Shown here in pieces: positions 5,956-6,833 of a DNA stretch of 6,833 bases. The notes below the pieces were generated by a model that was not told the origin of the DNA, searched no databases, and saw only the letters and a program-made list of their open reading frames with translations. A program made the translations under genes and the position numbers. Numbering within the stretch: position 1 is the first letter of the stretch; every line of letters begins with the position of its first letter. This DNA is from Aromatoleum sp. (GTDB taxonomy: Bacteria; Pseudomonadota; Gammaproteobacteria; Burkholderiales; Casimicrobiaceae): positions 1 through 6,833 of the forward strand of contig JAAFGU010000129.1 of the NCBI GenBank assembly GCA_010365205.1, written 5' to 3'.

Positions 5956-6833
5956 ACGGCAACGTCGTCCGCCTGCCGCGTCCTTTGCCGCCGCGAGCGC
6001 GGACCGCCTTCGAGTGTATCGCCGATTGCGGCCGTCGATTGAAGTTGAAAATGCCGAAAGACGCGCGGCTCTGGCAGATCCTGTTCCTGGCAACCCTGTT
6101 GACCTTCGGCGTACTCGCGCGCGACTTCACGCTGAAGCCGGAACAGATGGTCCTCGCCTTCGCCGCGGGGCTCGCGACGCAGGCGTTCTGGCTCCGGGCG
6201 AAAGGTCTGCCGCACAGGGGTTACCTCTCGGCGTTCGTCACCTGCTTCGGCCTGTCGATTCTGCTGCGCTCCGACACCTGGTGGGTGCATCCGCTCGCCG
6301 CATGGATCGCGATGTCGGCGAAATTCCTGATTCGTGTAAACGGCAAGCATCTCTACAACCCGGCGAATCTCGGCGTGATCGTCGCGACGACGCTGCTGCC
6401 GGGCACATGGACTTCGCCGGGGCAATGGGGCAACGAACTCGCAGCCGCCGTGTGGTTCGTCGCGCTCGGTGGTCTCGTCACCCAGCGCGCGCGGCGCTGG
6501 GACATTTCGTGGATCTTCCTCTGCGCCTGGCTTGGCCTCTGCGCGCTGCGCGTCCTGTGGCTCGGCCAGCCGTGGGCCGTGTGGGCGCACCAGCTTGGCA
6601 GCGGTGTTCTGCTGCTGTTCGCGTTTTTCATGATCTCCGACCCGATGACCATACCGAACCGGCGCGGCACGCGCGTCGCCTATGCGCTGATCGTCGCGAC
6701 TGGCGCCTTCCTGTGGCAGTACGCGCTGTTCCGTCCCAATGCTCTCCTCTGGTCGCTGTTCCTGGCCACACCGCTGGTGCCGCTGCTCGACCGGCGGTGG
6801 CCGGGCGAGCGGTTCGCGTGGCGCGTCACCGCG
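5952..6833 (+). CDS. NqrB/RnfD-like multi-pass membrane protein (3' end outside window)
   Basis: 294 codons are visible and the frame is open at the right edge. The N-terminus is arginine-rich and probably cytoplasmic. About nine or ten hydrophobic segments follow, near residues 42-57, 66-82, 91-106, 112-126, 140-150, 163-177, 185-204, 216-229, 243-260 and 264-280. The family call rests on NGKHLYNPANLGVIV (130-144), matching the NPFNP..IG block of RnfD, then SPGQWG (155-160) and MISDPMTIPNRRGTR (227-241), matching the TDP-T motif. True RnfD is a subunit of a six-protein ion-pumping redox complex with FMN bound to threonine in a GxSxAT loop. That whole loop is absent here: only 46 residues separate NPAN (Asn136) from RRWDIS (Trp183). 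Stand-alone relatives such as UnbU of enediyne clusters share this compact form, as I recall. The start is GTG at 5952, overlapping the DUF2330 stop; ATG at 6051 is the alternative. Substrate and cofactor are unknown. Confidence 0.8.
   Translation, partial: MNGNVVRLPRPLPPRARTAFECIADCGRRLKLKMPKDARLWQILFLATLLTFGVLARDFTLKPEQMVLAFAAGLATQAFWLRAKGLPHRGYLSAFVTCFGLSILLRSDTWWVHPLAAWIAMSAKFLIRVNGKHLYNPANLGVIVATTLLPGTWTSPGQWGNELAAAVWFVALGGLVTQRARRWDISWIFLCAWLGLCALRVLWLGQPWAVWAHQLGSGVLLLFAFFMISDPMTIPNRRGTRVAYALIVATGAFLWQYALFRPNALLWSLFLATPLVPLLDRRWPGERFAWRVTA

Noticed and set aside
5954..5976. Apparent fourth copy of the REP-like arm (GGCAACGTCGTCCGCC)
   Set aside because: It has several mismatches, no inverted partner, and lies within the coupled start of the RnfD-like gene. 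Chance similarity is more likely.

Overview
The window is GC-rich and densely coded, and looks like the chromosome of a betaproteobacterium. The best taxonomic clue is the minus-strand order algH (yqgE) - ruvX (yqgF) - pyrR. The PyrR also carries a SFYRDDFSRKGL-type segment that I associate with betaproteobacterial PyrR proteins. Nothing points to a plasmid, phage or large mobile island, and I see no tRNA, rRNA or CRISPR array.

Positions 1-1433 (minus strand) hold a tightly packed operon: algH, then ruvX three bases later with a TTG start, then pyrR overlapping the end of ruvX and running off the left edge. A good sigma70-like promoter (TTGTGC-17-TACAAT) lies so close to the algH ATG that the transcript should be leaderless or nearly so. 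The mirror image of this promoter reads rightward toward the next gene, giving two superimposed, opposed promoters on an AATTGT/ACAATT dyad.

Positions 1513-4485 (plus strand) hold a secreted PhoD-like metallophosphoesterase and a class I CPD photolyase. The 162-bp gap between them contains three copies of a short GGTCCG(T)CCCC-headed sequence. Two of these form a perfect 20-bp inverted repeat, like a dispersed REP-type element. An 11-codon minicistron ends exactly where the TTG-started photolyase begins. The photolyase has the usual FAD-domain motifs but carries Phe at the position of the outermost tryptophan (W306) of the E. coli Trp triad.

Positions 4594-6833 (plus strand) hold a translationally coupled pair. 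The first gene encodes an exported DUF2330 protein with a conspicuous WCDPC motif. The second encodes a multi-pass NqrB/RnfD-like membrane protein, cut by the right edge. The second lacks the whole mid-protein segment that carries the covalent FMN threonine in true RnfD, and no other rnf/nqr gene is visible. This pair is the best candidate here for a poorly described system, possibly a membrane and periplasmic redox or transport module. Its function is not shown by the sequence.
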